A stretch of 64,000 nucleotides of DNA, taken from Marinobacter sp. 1-4A (lineage in GTDB: Bacteria; Pseudomonadota; Gammaproteobacteria; Pseudomonadales; Oleiphilaceae). A program made the translations under genes and the position numbers. The stretch lies in assembly GCF_016597725.1 (NCBI RefSeq), contig NZ_VCGY01000002.1, positions 659,415 through 723,414 on the forward strand, in the 5' to 3' direction. Position 1 is the first letter of the stretch. Each line of letters starts with the position of its first letter. The notes beneath the pieces are model-generated. The model did not search any database, had not been told where the DNA came from, and saw only the letters and a program-made list of their open reading frames with translations. Shown in pieces: positions 44,082-52,724 of the stretch.

Positions 44082-46868
44082 TTAGCCAACGGAAACCTTG
44101 CTTTTGCGAGTAGCTAGCCAACGGTCATAATCAGGCAGTGCAAGCGGGCGGGCGTACAGATAGCCCTGTGCGAGATCACAACCATGAGCCCGCAGAAACT
44201 GTTCATCTCCGATGGTCTCAACGCCTTCGGCCACCACCGACATACCCAACTCATGAGCCAAATTGATTGTCGAGCGCACGATAACCTGATTACCCGGAGA
44301 GTCCTGAAGGTTGGAAACGAAGGAGCGGTCGATCTTGAGAACAGAAGCCCGGAGGCTCTGGAGATACGCAAACGAGGAATAACCAGTCCCGAAATCATCG
44401 ATAGCGATAGTCGCCCCACTGTCCACTAATTCATTGATCATTGCCTGAGCCAACTCCTCATTACCCAACAAAGCAGTCTCGGTTATTTCACACTCAACGT
44501 TGAAATAGCCACTGCTTGATTTCAGCAAATCTTTGAGGCCTGCAATGAAGTTGCGATCCTGAAACAGGCGCGCCGATAAGTTCACAGCTAAGTTGCGCGG
44601 CCTTCCTTTTTTCTCCCATTCAGCTTCCTGCGCCAGAAGAGTCTCTACCACCCAGCGCGTTAACGGCGCAATTTGCCGAGAACTTTCAGCAACTTCAATA
44701 AGCTGGGTTACCGGGACAACTTCACCTGCATTTTGTGGCCAGCGCAGGAGCGCCTCGCAGCCAACAGGAGTCAGGGTATTGAGGTCAAGTTTGGGTTGAT
44801 AAACTAAGTAAAAAGCGTCATTCGCGATATGAGTACGAATAGCTGGCACCAGTTCAAGTCTGCGCAACGCTGCCTGGTTATCACTTTTGCTATAGCACCG
44901 AACAGCTACCCTTTCCTGCTTCCCCAACCGCATGGCATCCGTTGCCTGCAGCAGTAAAGTTTCAGCCTGAGTAGCTGCGGGCCTATCCGCTGTCTGATCA
45001 TGCACGTTGCCACGCGTATCGGGCTCTGCAGCACCAGCAGTTGCAGATACCTGCAGTGGGATATCACCTGTCACCGTCAACATCAGAGGGAGTTCGAGCT
45101 GCTCGAGAAGTTGCTCACAGAATTGACCGCCGCCCGCTGTAAAACGCAGGTCAGGCAGCCAAAGAGCAAAACTATCACCGCCAATACGTGCACAATGCCC
45201 AAGATTGCCGACATAGTTTTCAATACGCTGAGCCACAGCCTTGAGCAGCTGATCACCAGCGATGTGGCCATAGGTATCGTTTACTTCTCGAAAGTAGTCA
45301 ATATCGATACAAAACAGACAACCTAGCTGGTTTCGCACCAAAGTTTCATTAACTCTTTCAAACAACGCAGATCGGTTGAGCAGGCCGGTCAGGCTATCGT
45401 GTGTTGCCCGATATTCCAGATCACGCTCCCGCGCTACACGCTCGCTCAAATCCCGAAGCACTACCGTATAGATCGCATCACTGGACATAGCCACTCGGCT
45501 TACCGTCGCCTGAGCAGGGATGCGCTTACCTGAACGAGTAACAAGAAAAGTATCGAAGGGCGTATCGGGCAACAGCATCGGGCCGTGTCGGGCATCGGGC
45601 ACAAAGTCGCTCAAACAAGAGTTTTGCATGTCGCTTTCCGATATATCGCAAAGCGTGCGGATCGCCTGATTAGATTTGGTTATCAACCCATTGCGATCCA
45701 CACACAGAATGTAGTCATTAGTAGTGGCAACAATACGGTCGAGTAGAGCTTCTTTGTCTCTCAAGCTAATTTGCAGCCAGAGACGCTCCAAAGTAACGCT
45801 ATCGAGCCGAGCAAGGTTGATCGCTACATAAACAAGCGCAGTCAGGAACAAGGGCTTAAACACATCCAGAATTAAGTGGGCTTCTACATGAACAAGCGCA
45901 AAAACACCTATCCAGACAATGGAGATCACACCAAGAGCCTTTAGGCCGCGCTGCCAACTGAAACGACTAAATACCAATATGGAGCCAACCCAGAACAAAG
46001 CAAAAATGATGCCCCCCGCCAGCGGGGTGACAGCAAATAAACCACCATTCCTTAGGGTTTGGGCGCCTAGTGCCTGAATGACCACACCTGGCAGCACCTG
46101 ATAGAGTGGCGCAGCCAAATTATCGCCTAGCTCTACGGCAGTCGATCCAATGATCACGTCCCAACCACGCAGAGTGTCCTTTGACACCCGGCCCTCAAGA
46201 AGATCAATAAAGCTAACGTAGCGAAAAGACTTCGGGGAAATGGCGTAATCAACCCAAGTGCCTGAATCGGCATTCTGCGCCAGCGCACTCCAGGCTCCAC
46301 GATAAAAACTGTCCTGCCACCGGAAACCAACGGAGAGAAACCGCACCAGACCATCATCGGACGGATACATGTTTACAGAAACCAACTCGGCATTGTCTGC
46401 CAACGCGGGTAGAGGGTGCCGTATCATGAGCGCTGAGTCCTCCTGACTACGACGCTGGACAAACACCGGAAGAAATGTAGGAACGGCCTCGGAAATGGAC
46501 TGGATTGCATCTTCCAGTTCTGAGTCTCCCCCCAAGCTTGATGAGGCACTGAAGTCCACATCAATCATCAAAGAACGAATGCCAGCGTCACCGAGCGAAT
46601 TGATAGCAGACGCATACACGCTTCGGGGCCAAGGCCACTGCCCAACGGCTTCTATACTTGCGGAATCAATCTCAAGAATCATGAGATTGCTGGGCTGTTC
46701 AGCGACCAGCACGCCAACAATCCGATCACGAAGCCCCATTTCAGCGCGTTCCAGCAAACCTGGCCACAAAAGCAACGCGAAAACGACCGCGGCCAGCAAG
46801 GCAGATAAAACCACCTTACTGGCCGGGCGAGAGCTAACAAAGCTACCTGTCTCCGCAGGCATGTTCAT
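44082..46868 (-). CDS. CHASE2-PAS-GGDEF-EAL cyclic-di-GMP protein
   Basis: 928 residues. A transmembrane helix (~20-38) and a periplasmic CHASE2 domain (~40-290: MILEIDSASIEAVGQWPWPR) come first. Three transmembrane helices (~295-365) and PAS (~385-480: DYILCVDRNGLITKSNQA) follow. A GGDEF domain has the motif changed to GGDSF, so the catalytic glutamate is lost, and the EAL domain is intact (CEALLRW, IAIDDFGTGYSSFAYLQS). Net function is probably c-di-GMP phosphodiesterase, with the degenerate GGDEF as regulator. Its ATG overlaps the stop of the FecR-protein gene by one base, so the two products are made together. Confidence 0.92.
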   Translation of the reverse strand: MNMPAETGSFVSSRPASKVVLSALLAAVVFALLLWPGLLERAEMGLRDRIVGVLVAEQPSNLMILEIDSASIEAVGQWPWPRSVYASAINSLGDAGIRSLMIDVDFSASSSLGGDSELEDAIQSISEAVPTFLPVFVQRRSQEDSALMIRHPLPALADNAELVSVNMYPSDDGLVRFLSVGFRWQDSFYRGAWSALAQNADSGTWVDYAISPKSFRYVSFIDLLEGRVSKDTLRGWDVIIGSTAVELGDNLAAPLYQVLPGVVIQALGAQTLRNGGLFAVTPLAGGIIFALFWVGSILVFSRFSWQRGLKALGVISIVWIGVFALVHVEAHLILDVFKPLFLTALVYVAINLARLDSVTLERLWLQISLRDKEALLDRIVATTNDYILCVDRNGLITKSNQAIRTLCDISESDMQNSCLSDFVPDARHGPMLLPDTPFDTFLVTRSGKRIPAQATVSRVAMSSDAIYTVVLRDLSERVARERDLEYRATHDSLTGLLNRSALFERVNETLVRNQLGCLFCIDIDYFREVNDTYGHIAGDQLLKAVAQRIENYVGNLGHCARIGGDSFALWLPDLRFTAGGGQFCEQLLEQLELPLMLTVTGDIPLQVSATAGAAEPDTRGNVHDQTADRPAATQAETLLLQATDAMRLGKQERVAVRCYSKSDNQAALRRLELVPAIRTHIANDAFYLVYQPKLDLNTLTPVGCEALLRWPQNAGEVVPVTQLIEVAESSRQIAPLTRWVVETLLAQEAEWEKKGRPRNLAVNLSARLFQDRNFIAGLKDLLKSSSGYFNVECEITETALLGNEELAQAMINELVDSGATIAIDDFGTGYSSFAYLQSLRASVLKIDRSFVSNLQDSPGNQVIVRSTINLAHELGMSVVAEGVETIGDEQFLRAHGCDLAQGYLYARPLALPDYDRWLATRKSKVSVG

Positions 46869-48067
46869 CAGTCGTCATCGTCATCGTCATCGTCATCGTC
46901 AGGCGGATATCCTTGGCCGGGTGGTAGCCATTGACCAGGCGGAAACGCTTGTCCTGGTGGTGTTCCTCCGTGCCCTGGTGGCGTTCCTCCATGTCCTGGT
47001 GGCGTTCCTCCATGTCCTGGTGGCGTCCCTCCATGTCCTGGTGGCGTTCCTCCATGTCCTGGTGGCGTCCCTCCATGTCCTGGTGGACGACCAATAACAA
47101 CATCCTCGTCGTCACCAAGGCCACCATCTGCACCTCCGCCACCTTGGTCGTCGTCTGAACCGGCATCACCTTGATCGCCACCTAATCCATCGTCACCAAG
47201 GTCATCATCTGGGCCTCCGCTACCTTCGTTATCACCGGAAGCAGCATCACCTTGACCCCCACTTAATCCATCGTCACCAAGGTCATCAGGTGTGCCCCCG
47301 TTACCTTGGTCACCGCCGGAACCGGCATCACCCCCTGCTTCGCCATTAGAAGCAACCAGCGCCTGCTCAGAAGCTATCTCAGTAATGCCTTCCAGCTGGC
47401 TCTCAAAGCTGGATTGCTCAGCCTCCATAGCTGGCTCAAAACCGACAGCTCCGGCACCGACAGGGGCAGCTGGCTTCGACGTTGTTTGCTTGTGAGACTG
47501 AATTCCTGTCTGTTCTGCACCAATACCGGCCACATCGCCAGGTGCCAGCATCAAGGTTTCGCCACTGGCGATGTCTAACACTTCCAGAGAACCTTCTGTC
47601 AACGTAACAATAGACGAGGTCTTGGTAGACACGATAACGAAGCGAGTACCTTTTACCGTTGAAACCATGAACGGCGTTTCAACACTGAACTGATCCGGCT
47701 GACGCTCGATACGATAGAACACCGTACCGAACCACTGTTTAATCTTGGAGACCAGTCCGCCAGATGACGCATCATCTGACTGCAGGGTAATATGAGAACC
47801 CGCTTTGAGTTCGAACTCAGAGCCGGATTGGCTCAGTAACCCAGATCCTCCTGCCAATGCTTGAAACTCCACTGGCGCATGAATAGACATTCCTGCTTCT
47901 GCCTGTTTCCAGACTTCACTTTCATTGGCGCGGAACCGTACCTGACCAGAGACTTCGTCAATGCGAACCTGCTCTGCAGCTACAGATAAAGTTGCAAGCA
48001 CCGAAGCACAGCAGGCCACAAAAAAGCGAAGTACGCTGTACTTAGCATCACGACGAAAGGCGCGCAT
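46868..48067 (-). CDS. FecR-domain exported protein with PPGHGGT repeats and poly-Asp tail
   Basis: 399 residues from the ATG at 48067, preceded by GGGAG; a start at 48088 is possible. The signal peptide ends LSVAAE. The FecR-type beta domain (~35-165) has VRIDEVSGQVRFRANESEVW, then FSVETPFMVSTVKGTRFVIV and VTLTEGSLEVLDIASGETLM. After ~residue 240 the protein is low-complexity: three 27-residue Gly/Asp-rich repeats, six PPGHGGT heptads, PPGQ variants and ten terminal aspartates. FecR-like domains of this kind often lie next to CHASE2 receptors. Periplasmic or surface localisation and a role as signal partner are inferred. Confidence 0.85.
   Translation of the reverse strand: MRAFRRDAKYSVLRFFVACCASVLATLSVAAEQVRIDEVSGQVRFRANESEVWKQAEAGMSIHAPVEFQALAGGSGLLSQSGSEFELKAGSHITLQSDDASSGGLVSKIKQWFGTVFYRIERQPDQFSVETPFMVSTVKGTRFVIVSTKTSSIVTLTEGSLEVLDIASGETLMLAPGDVAGIGAEQTGIQSHKQTTSKPAAPVGAGAVGFEPAMEAEQSSFESQLEGITEIASEQALVASNGEAGGDAGSGGDQGNGGTPDDLGDDGLSGGQGDAASGDNEGSGGPDDDLGDDGLGGDQGDAGSDDDQGGGGADGGLGDDEDVVIGRPPGHGGTPPGHGGTPPGHGGTPPGHGGTPPGHGGTPPGHGGTPPGQAFPPGQWLPPGQGYPPDDDDDDDDDD
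46967..47336 (-). repeat. In-frame tandem repeats inside the FecR-protein gene
   Basis: A 21-base unit (CCATGTCCTGGTGGCGTYCCT on the plus strand, coding PPGHGGT) is repeated about six times at ~46967-47093. Next to it are three 81-base units at ~47094-47336. A hexanucleotide run of GTCATC at 46873-46896 codes the poly-Asp end. All units are multiples of three, so slippage keeps the frame. Confidence 0.85.
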
Positions 48068-48200
48068 TTTCCACTCCCGATTGATCAATTATTACACTGT
48101 ACCTGACGGTGCTGTTTTGGCTTAGGCTTTTAAACAATGTTTTACAACATTTCATATCTTTAAACGGTAATCTCATCGCATGTCGAACGAATAGACGGTA

Positions 48201-49721
48201 ATGGTTATGCCTACAAGCATATTAGGATTTTTCATTTTTCTACTGTCGCTAACCCTGCCTGCAATTTGCTCAGCGACACAAGATCGAACAGTGGGCGCTG
48301 TAATTTTTGACGGTATTTCTGTGTTTGGCTCTGCACAACTTCTTCCTCTGTATGCTGACAGCCTCGGCAAACCGGTAGACACAAAACTAAAAACCCGCTT
48401 AGGCGAGCAAACTCGCGACTACTACACCAGTCAGGGCTACCTCGCACCAGCTGTCAGCGTTACTGACCACCCCGATAGTGAAAATATCCTCTTGGTGCGC
48501 GTAGAAGAGCCTAGGGTTGTCGACATTCAAATCGCCGGAGGCACATTCGGCCAGCAGTCCGATATACGCGAACGTTTAACCCCCCTGCTAGAGCGGCCAT
48601 CGATTTCAAGAAAGAATATCGACAGGTTTGCCCGTGCCCTTGAGCGAGCCATCAGTGTTGGGCTGTCAGCAAGCGTTGTAGAAACATCTCTGGGGCGCTA
48701 TCAGGTTACCCTAACCATTGCGCCCCAAGTCCGGGGGGAGCTTACCTACAGTGCCGAGGGCAGCCAAAATCTGGGCCAGCACATGATTGCCGGAAAAGTG
48801 AGTGTTATTGGGCCTGGGGCGGGTCTTCGCGAAGTTTACGTTTCTGGCCTTCATACAATCGAATCGGAAGGCTATCGCAATGTAGGTGCAGGCTTATCAC
48901 TCCCCACATCCGGGCGCGATACTGTGTATGCCGATATCAGTTCATCACGAGCGGTACCTCAGAATTACAACGTCAGCCCCAGCAGGGTATACCGGCGTAT
49001 TTGGGCGAGGCTTAAGTGGCGCCATGAATTAGTTGAGACTGACGACCTATCACTGGCTCTTGATGGCAGCCTCACTCTTCGGGACTACACGCGGGAAAAG
49101 GGCTCTGAAACCGAGGTTGATGAACAGCTTCGCATGGCCAATGTGCGTGCCCTTACGTATGTGAGAAATGCAACCAGCACCTCCAGAATCGGGCTTGCTG
49201 GGAGGGTGGGTGTTGACACTCTGGGCGCCAAGCGCAGCGGAACTAGGGCCAACGATGAACAAGATCTCGACTTTCAGATTATCGATGCACATTACACGCT
49301 CTGGTACGGATTGCCCGCTGGCGCTTCTTTCAAGCTGGACATTGCGGGGCAATACTCTGGAGATAACCTACCCTACTCCCAGCGTTTTTCTGTAGGTGGA
49401 AGCCAGTTCGCCCGAGCTTACGAATCGGGAGAGTTCAGCGGCGACTCAGGCATTGGCTCAAAACTTGAACTAAGGCGGGGGTTTAACCGTGACTTCTGGA
49501 TGAAGGGCGCGCGCTGGGTGCCGTATATTTATTATGGCATCGCCACCGCTCACGAGAACAAAACCAGTGAAAACAGCTCCGGGGCTGCGTCTGGCATCGG
49601 GCTTAGGATGCTTACCCGTGAGGTTTCAGCCTATATAGAATTAGGCAAACCACTGACGGCGGAGTCTGAGCACCTGAGCAAAGACGCCAGATTATCCGGA
49701 CGCCTGACAGTTTACTTTTAA
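48201..49721 (+). CDS. TpsB (ShlB/FhaC)-like outer-membrane transporter
   Basis: 506 residues. The signal peptide ends PAICSATQ. POTRA-like domains at ~30-185 (ARDYYTSQGYLAPAVSVTDH-like pattern, then VVDIQIAGGTFGQQSDIRE) are followed by a beta-barrel to the terminal LTVYF. FSVGGSQFARAYESGEFSGD occupies the place of the VRGY/F motif of loop L6 in Omp85 proteins. It would secrete a partner exoprotein, but no TpsA gene is adjacent. The start could be ATG 48201 or 48207; neither has a strong ribosome site. Divergent from the FecR/CHASE2 operon and convergent, by four bases, with the acyltransferase. Confidence 0.82.
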   Translation: MVMPTSILGFFIFLLSLTLPAICSATQDRTVGAVIFDGISVFGSAQLLPLYADSLGKPVDTKLKTRLGEQTRDYYTSQGYLAPAVSVTDHPDSENILLVRVEEPRVVDIQIAGGTFGQQSDIRERLTPLLERPSISRKNIDRFARALERAISVGLSASVVETSLGRYQVTLTIAPQVRGELTYSAEGSQNLGQHMIAGKVSVIGPGAGLREVYVSGLHTIESEGYRNVGAGLSLPTSGRDTVYADISSSRAVPQNYNVSPSRVYRRIWARLKWRHELVETDDLSLALDGSLTLRDYTREKGSETEVDEQLRMANVRALTYVRNATSTSRIGLAGRVGVDTLGAKRSGTRANDEQDLDFQIIDAHYTLWYGLPAGASFKLDIAGQYSGDNLPYSQRFSVGGSQFARAYESGEFSGDSGIGSKLELRRGFNRDFWMKGARWVPYIYYGIATAHENKTSENSSGAASGIGLRMLTREVSAYIELGKPLTAESEHLSKDARLSGRLTVYF

Positions 49722-50638
49722 TAGATTTTGTTTGCGCCCTCGGGGCGGGATTTAAAGCGCTTGTGCAGCCACAGATACTGATCAGGCTGTTCGCGAATTG
49801 AGTCTTCAATATACCGATTCCAAACCTCGGTATCCTTGACTTTATCAGCCCCAAAGCCGGCCTGTATCGGAGAGAAAACAACACGATAGCCGCCATCTGG
49901 CATCCGTAAGTGGCTCACACAAATAACCGACGCACCGGAGACTTTAGCAATATAACTTGGAGAAGTAATGCAGCCTGCCTCTATACCAAAAAACGGCACG
50001 AACAGTTCCGTTTTACCACCGAAATCCTGATCACAAGCAAACCAAACTTCGCCCCCTTTCTTCAAAAACGTCACCATTGGCCGCAACTCGCGCTTGGTGA
50101 ACGGCCGGATACCGAAGTGGCGACGGCGGCCGTTTTCAATCATGCGATCAATAACCGGATTATTATTGGGCCGGTAAACGTATCCGGGTTTTTTCAAGTG
50201 GCAGGCAACCAGCGGTAACGCGAAATCAAAAATACTGTAATGGCCGCCTATCAAAAGCACACCCTTACCTCTGCTTTGGGCCTCTCGAAGATGCTCCAAC
50301 CCCTGCACTTCGGCCGCCTCACAATAGGGTGATACATCACGCCACCAAGCATGAGCGCTTTCCAGAAATCCGCGGGTGCATGCAATGAAGTTGTCTTGTA
50401 CAAGTTTCTTCCGGGCTTCCTCATCTAGCTCAGGAAAACAGAGCTCAAGGTTTCGATCGGCCACTCGCGCACGGGATTTTAGCTTACTGCACAGAAAGTG
50501 GCCCAGCCGTTCACCCAGCTTCTGCTTGGATGACATGGGCAAAAAAGACAAGAGATATAGCAGAAATACAATCGCCCATGATGGCCATAAACGCGGGTGC
50601 CAAAGAGGCGTTTTTTTATACTTGGATGATCTGGCCAT
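49718..50638 (-). CDS. LpxL/LpxM-family lysophospholipid acyltransferase
   Basis: 306 residues from the ATG at 50638, preceded by GGAAG; the longer frame to 50677 is less likely. The N-terminal membrane anchor is WAIVFLLYLLSFLPM. The acyltransferase motif HX4D is seen as LIGGHYSIFDFALP, with later GKTELFVPFFGIEAG and YLWLHKRFKSRPEG at the end, as in late lipid A acyltransferases. It would add a secondary acyl chain to lipid A at the inner membrane. Its stop overlaps the TpsB stop. Confidence 0.9.
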   Translation of the reverse strand: MARSSKYKKTPLWHPRLWPSWAIVFLLYLLSFLPMSSKQKLGERLGHFLCSKLKSRARVADRNLELCFPELDEEARKKLVQDNFIACTRGFLESAHAWWRDVSPYCEAAEVQGLEHLREAQSRGKGVLLIGGHYSIFDFALPLVACHLKKPGYVYRPNNNPVIDRMIENGRRRHFGIRPFTKRELRPMVTFLKKGGEVWFACDQDFGGKTELFVPFFGIEAGCITSPSYIAKVSGASVICVSHLRMPDGGYRVVFSPIQAGFGADKVKDTEVWNRYIEDSIREQPDQYLWLHKRFKSRPEGANKIY

Positions 50639-50731
50639 ACTTCCGTGTCCGCAAAAATTTGGCGATGATCCTGACACACTTTCAAGCCAAGGTGTAGTTG
50701 ATACTCCGAATAATTATAGAAGCGAGGTAAT

Positions 50732-50986
50732 TTAACGAGACCGGTGCTTATACTGTGTTGAACAGTGACTGCGCCCAACCTTGGGATCCCTCAATTTCAG
50801 GTGTTTTGTTGAACGCCCCGATACTCGCTCACGCCATAACTTAAAACTCCCGGGCTTGAGCGACCGTCGCATAAACCGAATTACATCCGTCTCCGACATG
50901 CCATAAAGCCCGAAAATGGCTTCAAATGGGGTTCGATCTTCCCAGGCCATTTCAATGACCCGAGATTCGTCAGCGGGGCTCATCAT
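50732..50986 (-). CDS. DUF2805 / TIGR03643-family small protein
   Basis: 84 residues. The conserved block ESRVIEMAWEDRTPFEAIF, GLYGMSETDVIRFMRRSLKP and SFKLWRERVSGRSTKHLK matches the uncharacterised DUF2805 family, with a predicted helix-turn-helix-like layout and basic C-terminus. Function unknown; nucleic-acid binding is only a guess. It is 93 bases upstream of the acyltransferase gene on the same strand. Confidence 0.85.
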   Translation of the reverse strand: MMSPADESRVIEMAWEDRTPFEAIFGLYGMSETDVIRFMRRSLKPGSFKLWRERVSGRSTKHLKLRDPKVGRSHCSTQYKHRSR

Positions 50987-51089
50987 GCGCTATCCTCTTC
51001 ACGATTATCCCCAACATTACGGCACAGGTGTGGTTTTGTATCATCGTAAGCCTTTCGATACTCTTCGGATCTATAGGTAGGCTATAACT

Positions 51090-51635
51090 ATGTCTTCACC
51101 GCAAAATAATGTTGTGCTGATCGGTATGCCCGGCTCAGGCAAAAGCACTCTGGGAGTTCTATTGGCCAAGGCCGCTGCCTTGGCTTTCATAGATACAGAT
51201 TTGTTAATTCAATCCCACTCAGGCCAAACCTTACAGTCTATTGTGGATGGTGAAGGTTATGAGGCTTTGCGCCGTATTGAAGAACAGGTTCTATGCGATT
51301 TAGACGTAACAGGCCACGTGATTGCAACCGGCGGCAGTGCTGTATACAGCGACCGCGCAATGCGGCACCTTAAGCAAAACAGCATCATCGTATTCTTGGA
51401 TATTTCTCTCGCAACGGTTCGACAGCGTATTGGTGACTTCAGCCTAAGAGGCATATCCAAACGTCCAGAGCAGACACTGGAAGACTTGTTTACCGAACGC
51501 CACGGACTATATACCCGCTACGCCGATGTGGTCGTTAACGGCGAGCACAAAAACCAAAATCAGATGTGTGAAGAAATCCTCAATGCCGCCACTGCTAATG
51601 CAAATGATTGCATAGGGCCGAGCACCTGTCCTTAG
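51090..51635 (+). CDS. Shikimate kinase-like protein, unlinked to aroB
   Basis: 181 residues. Walker A GMPGSGKSTLG, DTDLLIQSHSG (shikimate Asp), EALRRIEEQVL (Arg/Glu), ATGGSAVYS (the GGGA loop changed to GGSA) and SKRPEQTLEDLFTERHGLY (lid arginine). The kinase phosphorylates shikimate in the aromatic pathway. The normal aroK is joined to aroB, and this gene is not, so it may be a paralogue. Its stop overlaps the stop of the convergent 59-residue membrane protein gene. Confidence 0.82.
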   Translation: MSSPQNNVVLIGMPGSGKSTLGVLLAKAAALAFIDTDLLIQSHSGQTLQSIVDGEGYEALRRIEEQVLCDLDVTGHVIATGGSAVYSDRAMRHLKQNSIIVFLDISLATVRQRIGDFSLRGISKRPEQTLEDLFTERHGLYTRYADVVVNGEHKNQNQMCEEILNAATANANDCIGPSTCP

Positions 51636-51811
51636 TTGCCTTCCCGTTGAGGACCTGGCTTGAAAAGCTTAAACCAAGCGATTAGGCCCGCGATCGACGC
51701 CAAGCCAAGAAAAACGAAGAACTCTTCCGTGTTAAAGTCGCCAACCTTGTACATTAGCCCCAGAAAAACCAAAAGAAATGTCCCAATAGTACCGATAAGC
51801 CTTAAACTCAT
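51632..51811 (-). CDS. Small (59-residue) two-helix membrane protein
   Basis: Begins MSLRLIGTIGTFLLVFLGLM, has a second hydrophobic stretch FFVFLGLASIAGLIAWFKLF, and ends KPGPQREGN. The ATG at 51811 follows GAGGAATAGAAT, a good ribosome site. The hydrophobic periodicity, positively charged flanks and clear initiation signal support a real gene, although no family is recognised. It overlaps the shikimate kinase stop by four bases. Confidence 0.7.
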   Translation of the reverse strand: MSLRLIGTIGTFLLVFLGLMYKVGDFNTEEFFVFLGLASIAGLIAWFKLFKPGPQREGN

Positions 51812-51840
51812 ATTCTATTCCTCGAAATTTTAGATTCACC

Positions 51841-51892
51841 CTACTAGTGCCTCCAATGGAAGCAGCAAGGGCTAGGCTCGGACAAGTTAGGA
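51841..51892. other. Possible degenerate attC at the distal end of the cassette array
   Basis: GTTAGGA at 51886-51892 lies four bases before the stop of the GFA gene, as the R'' box does in other cassettes of the array. The left half has no convincing AACGCC box. If real, the array ends here; otherwise the GFA gene is chromosomal and the array ends near 52594. Confidence 0.3.
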
Positions 51893-51895
51893 CGC

Positions 51896-52297
51896 TCAAT
51901 CTGGCAGCCCTTCGAACACTGGCATCTCCCCTAACTTCTCATCCCAAACTGCTTTACTGGATGAAAAGATGTGCGCTGTTGGCGCCATAGCGATGTCAGT
52001 GTCCAAGCACCCTGCAGGCACAACGAGCAAACCTCCGATCAAACTGTATGGCAACGCTGAGCCACACAACTTACAAAAGCTTTTGGTGTGGTGAGTATCT
52101 GGAAGCGTATAGGACGTAACCGCTTCTGCACCCGAGCGCCAAACCAACTTCGCTGACTGTGAAAACAGATTTGCCGCATGGGCTGAACCCGTATCTTTTT
52201 GGCAACGCTGACAGTGGCACAGGTAAAAGCTATCGAAGCTACCTTTTATCTCAAAGTTTACTGTGCCACACAAACAAGAACCGACATAATCAGTCAT
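51896..52297 (-). CDS. GFA-family (glutathione-dependent formaldehyde-activating-like) zinc protein
   Basis: 133 residues. Zinc-ligand cysteines: SCLCGTVNFEI, YLCHCQRCQKDTGS, FCKLCGSALPYS, the CENP-V/GFA pattern. TTGAGGGG precedes the ATG. Gfa in Paracoccus speeds up the reaction of glutathione with formaldehyde, but most family members are uncharacterised. Its position between the 51886 box and the first clear attC makes it the possible last cassette gene. Confidence 0.85.
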   Translation of the reverse strand: MTDYVGSCLCGTVNFEIKGSFDSFYLCHCQRCQKDTGSAHAANLFSQSAKLVWRSGAEAVTSYTLPDTHHTKSFCKLCGSALPYSLIGGLLVVPAGCLDTDIAMAPTAHIFSSSKAVWDEKLGEMPVFEGLPD

Positions 52298-52362
52298 CGG
52301 AACCCCTCAATATGAATATACTCATTGCTATTGGTATCGGAACAACGCGTAGAAAATTCCCC

Positions 52363-52591
52363 GTTGTAGATTTCCTCGAATGTACCGCTTCTTGTGTTGG
52401 GAGATCCAGACACAGCCAAGCAGAGGCCCGGCTTCATGCCCATGAGCCTTCAAACCAAGACGATTTCGCTCCGTTTGCCCGAAACGCTGCTTAACAGAAT
52501 CAGAGTCGAGGCCAACAATCGAGACATGCCCTATCAATCACTGATCAAGGCTTGGCTTGCAGACGAGGTGAACGACAACCGTCGGGCATGA
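52363..52591 (+). pseudogene. Broken BrnT-BrnA toxin-antitoxin remnant
   Basis: The segment 52363-52440 resembles the middle of the intact brnT (54740-54800; AGACACAGCCAAGCAG is shared). After CATGCCC it jumps to the last ~50 codons of brnA (TKTISLRLPETLLNRI, then PYQSLIKAWLADEVND). About 240 bases between are missing. A hybrid frame at 52394-52591 could make a 65-residue fragment. The toxin is destroyed, while the antitoxin's C-terminal ribbon-helix-helix-like end is kept. It lies in the same relation to an attC as the intact copy. Confidence 0.8.
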
Positions 52592-52593
52592 GG

Positions 52594-52666
52594 TGCTAAC
52601 GCCTAGCTCACCGGAAAATTGGGAGCGCCAGCGAATAGTTTTTCCGAGTGCAACTACTTGTTGGGC
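52594..52666 (-). repeat. attC site A
   Basis: Boxes TGCTAAC (left, complement of R') and GTTGGGC (right, complement of R''). The arms CACCGGAAAA and TTTTTCCGAGTG pair around a central spacer. It terminates the ParDE cassette to its right; the site is read on the minus strand. Confidence 0.8.
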
Positions 52667-52724
52667 GACAATGGCAGGGAACCGGATGGAAAATCTTGAA
52701 GCTGGGACCAAAACATAGCTACCC

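Noticed and set aside
46967..47093. Short regular repeats that could suggest a CRISPR array
   Set aside because: They are direct 21-base coding repeats with no unique spacers.
46495..47097. A 200-codon plus-strand frame with HVLVAFLHVLVASL repeats
   Set aside because: It is the antisense shadow of the CHASE2 and FecR-protein genes; the repeats are the reverse reading of the PPGHGGT units.
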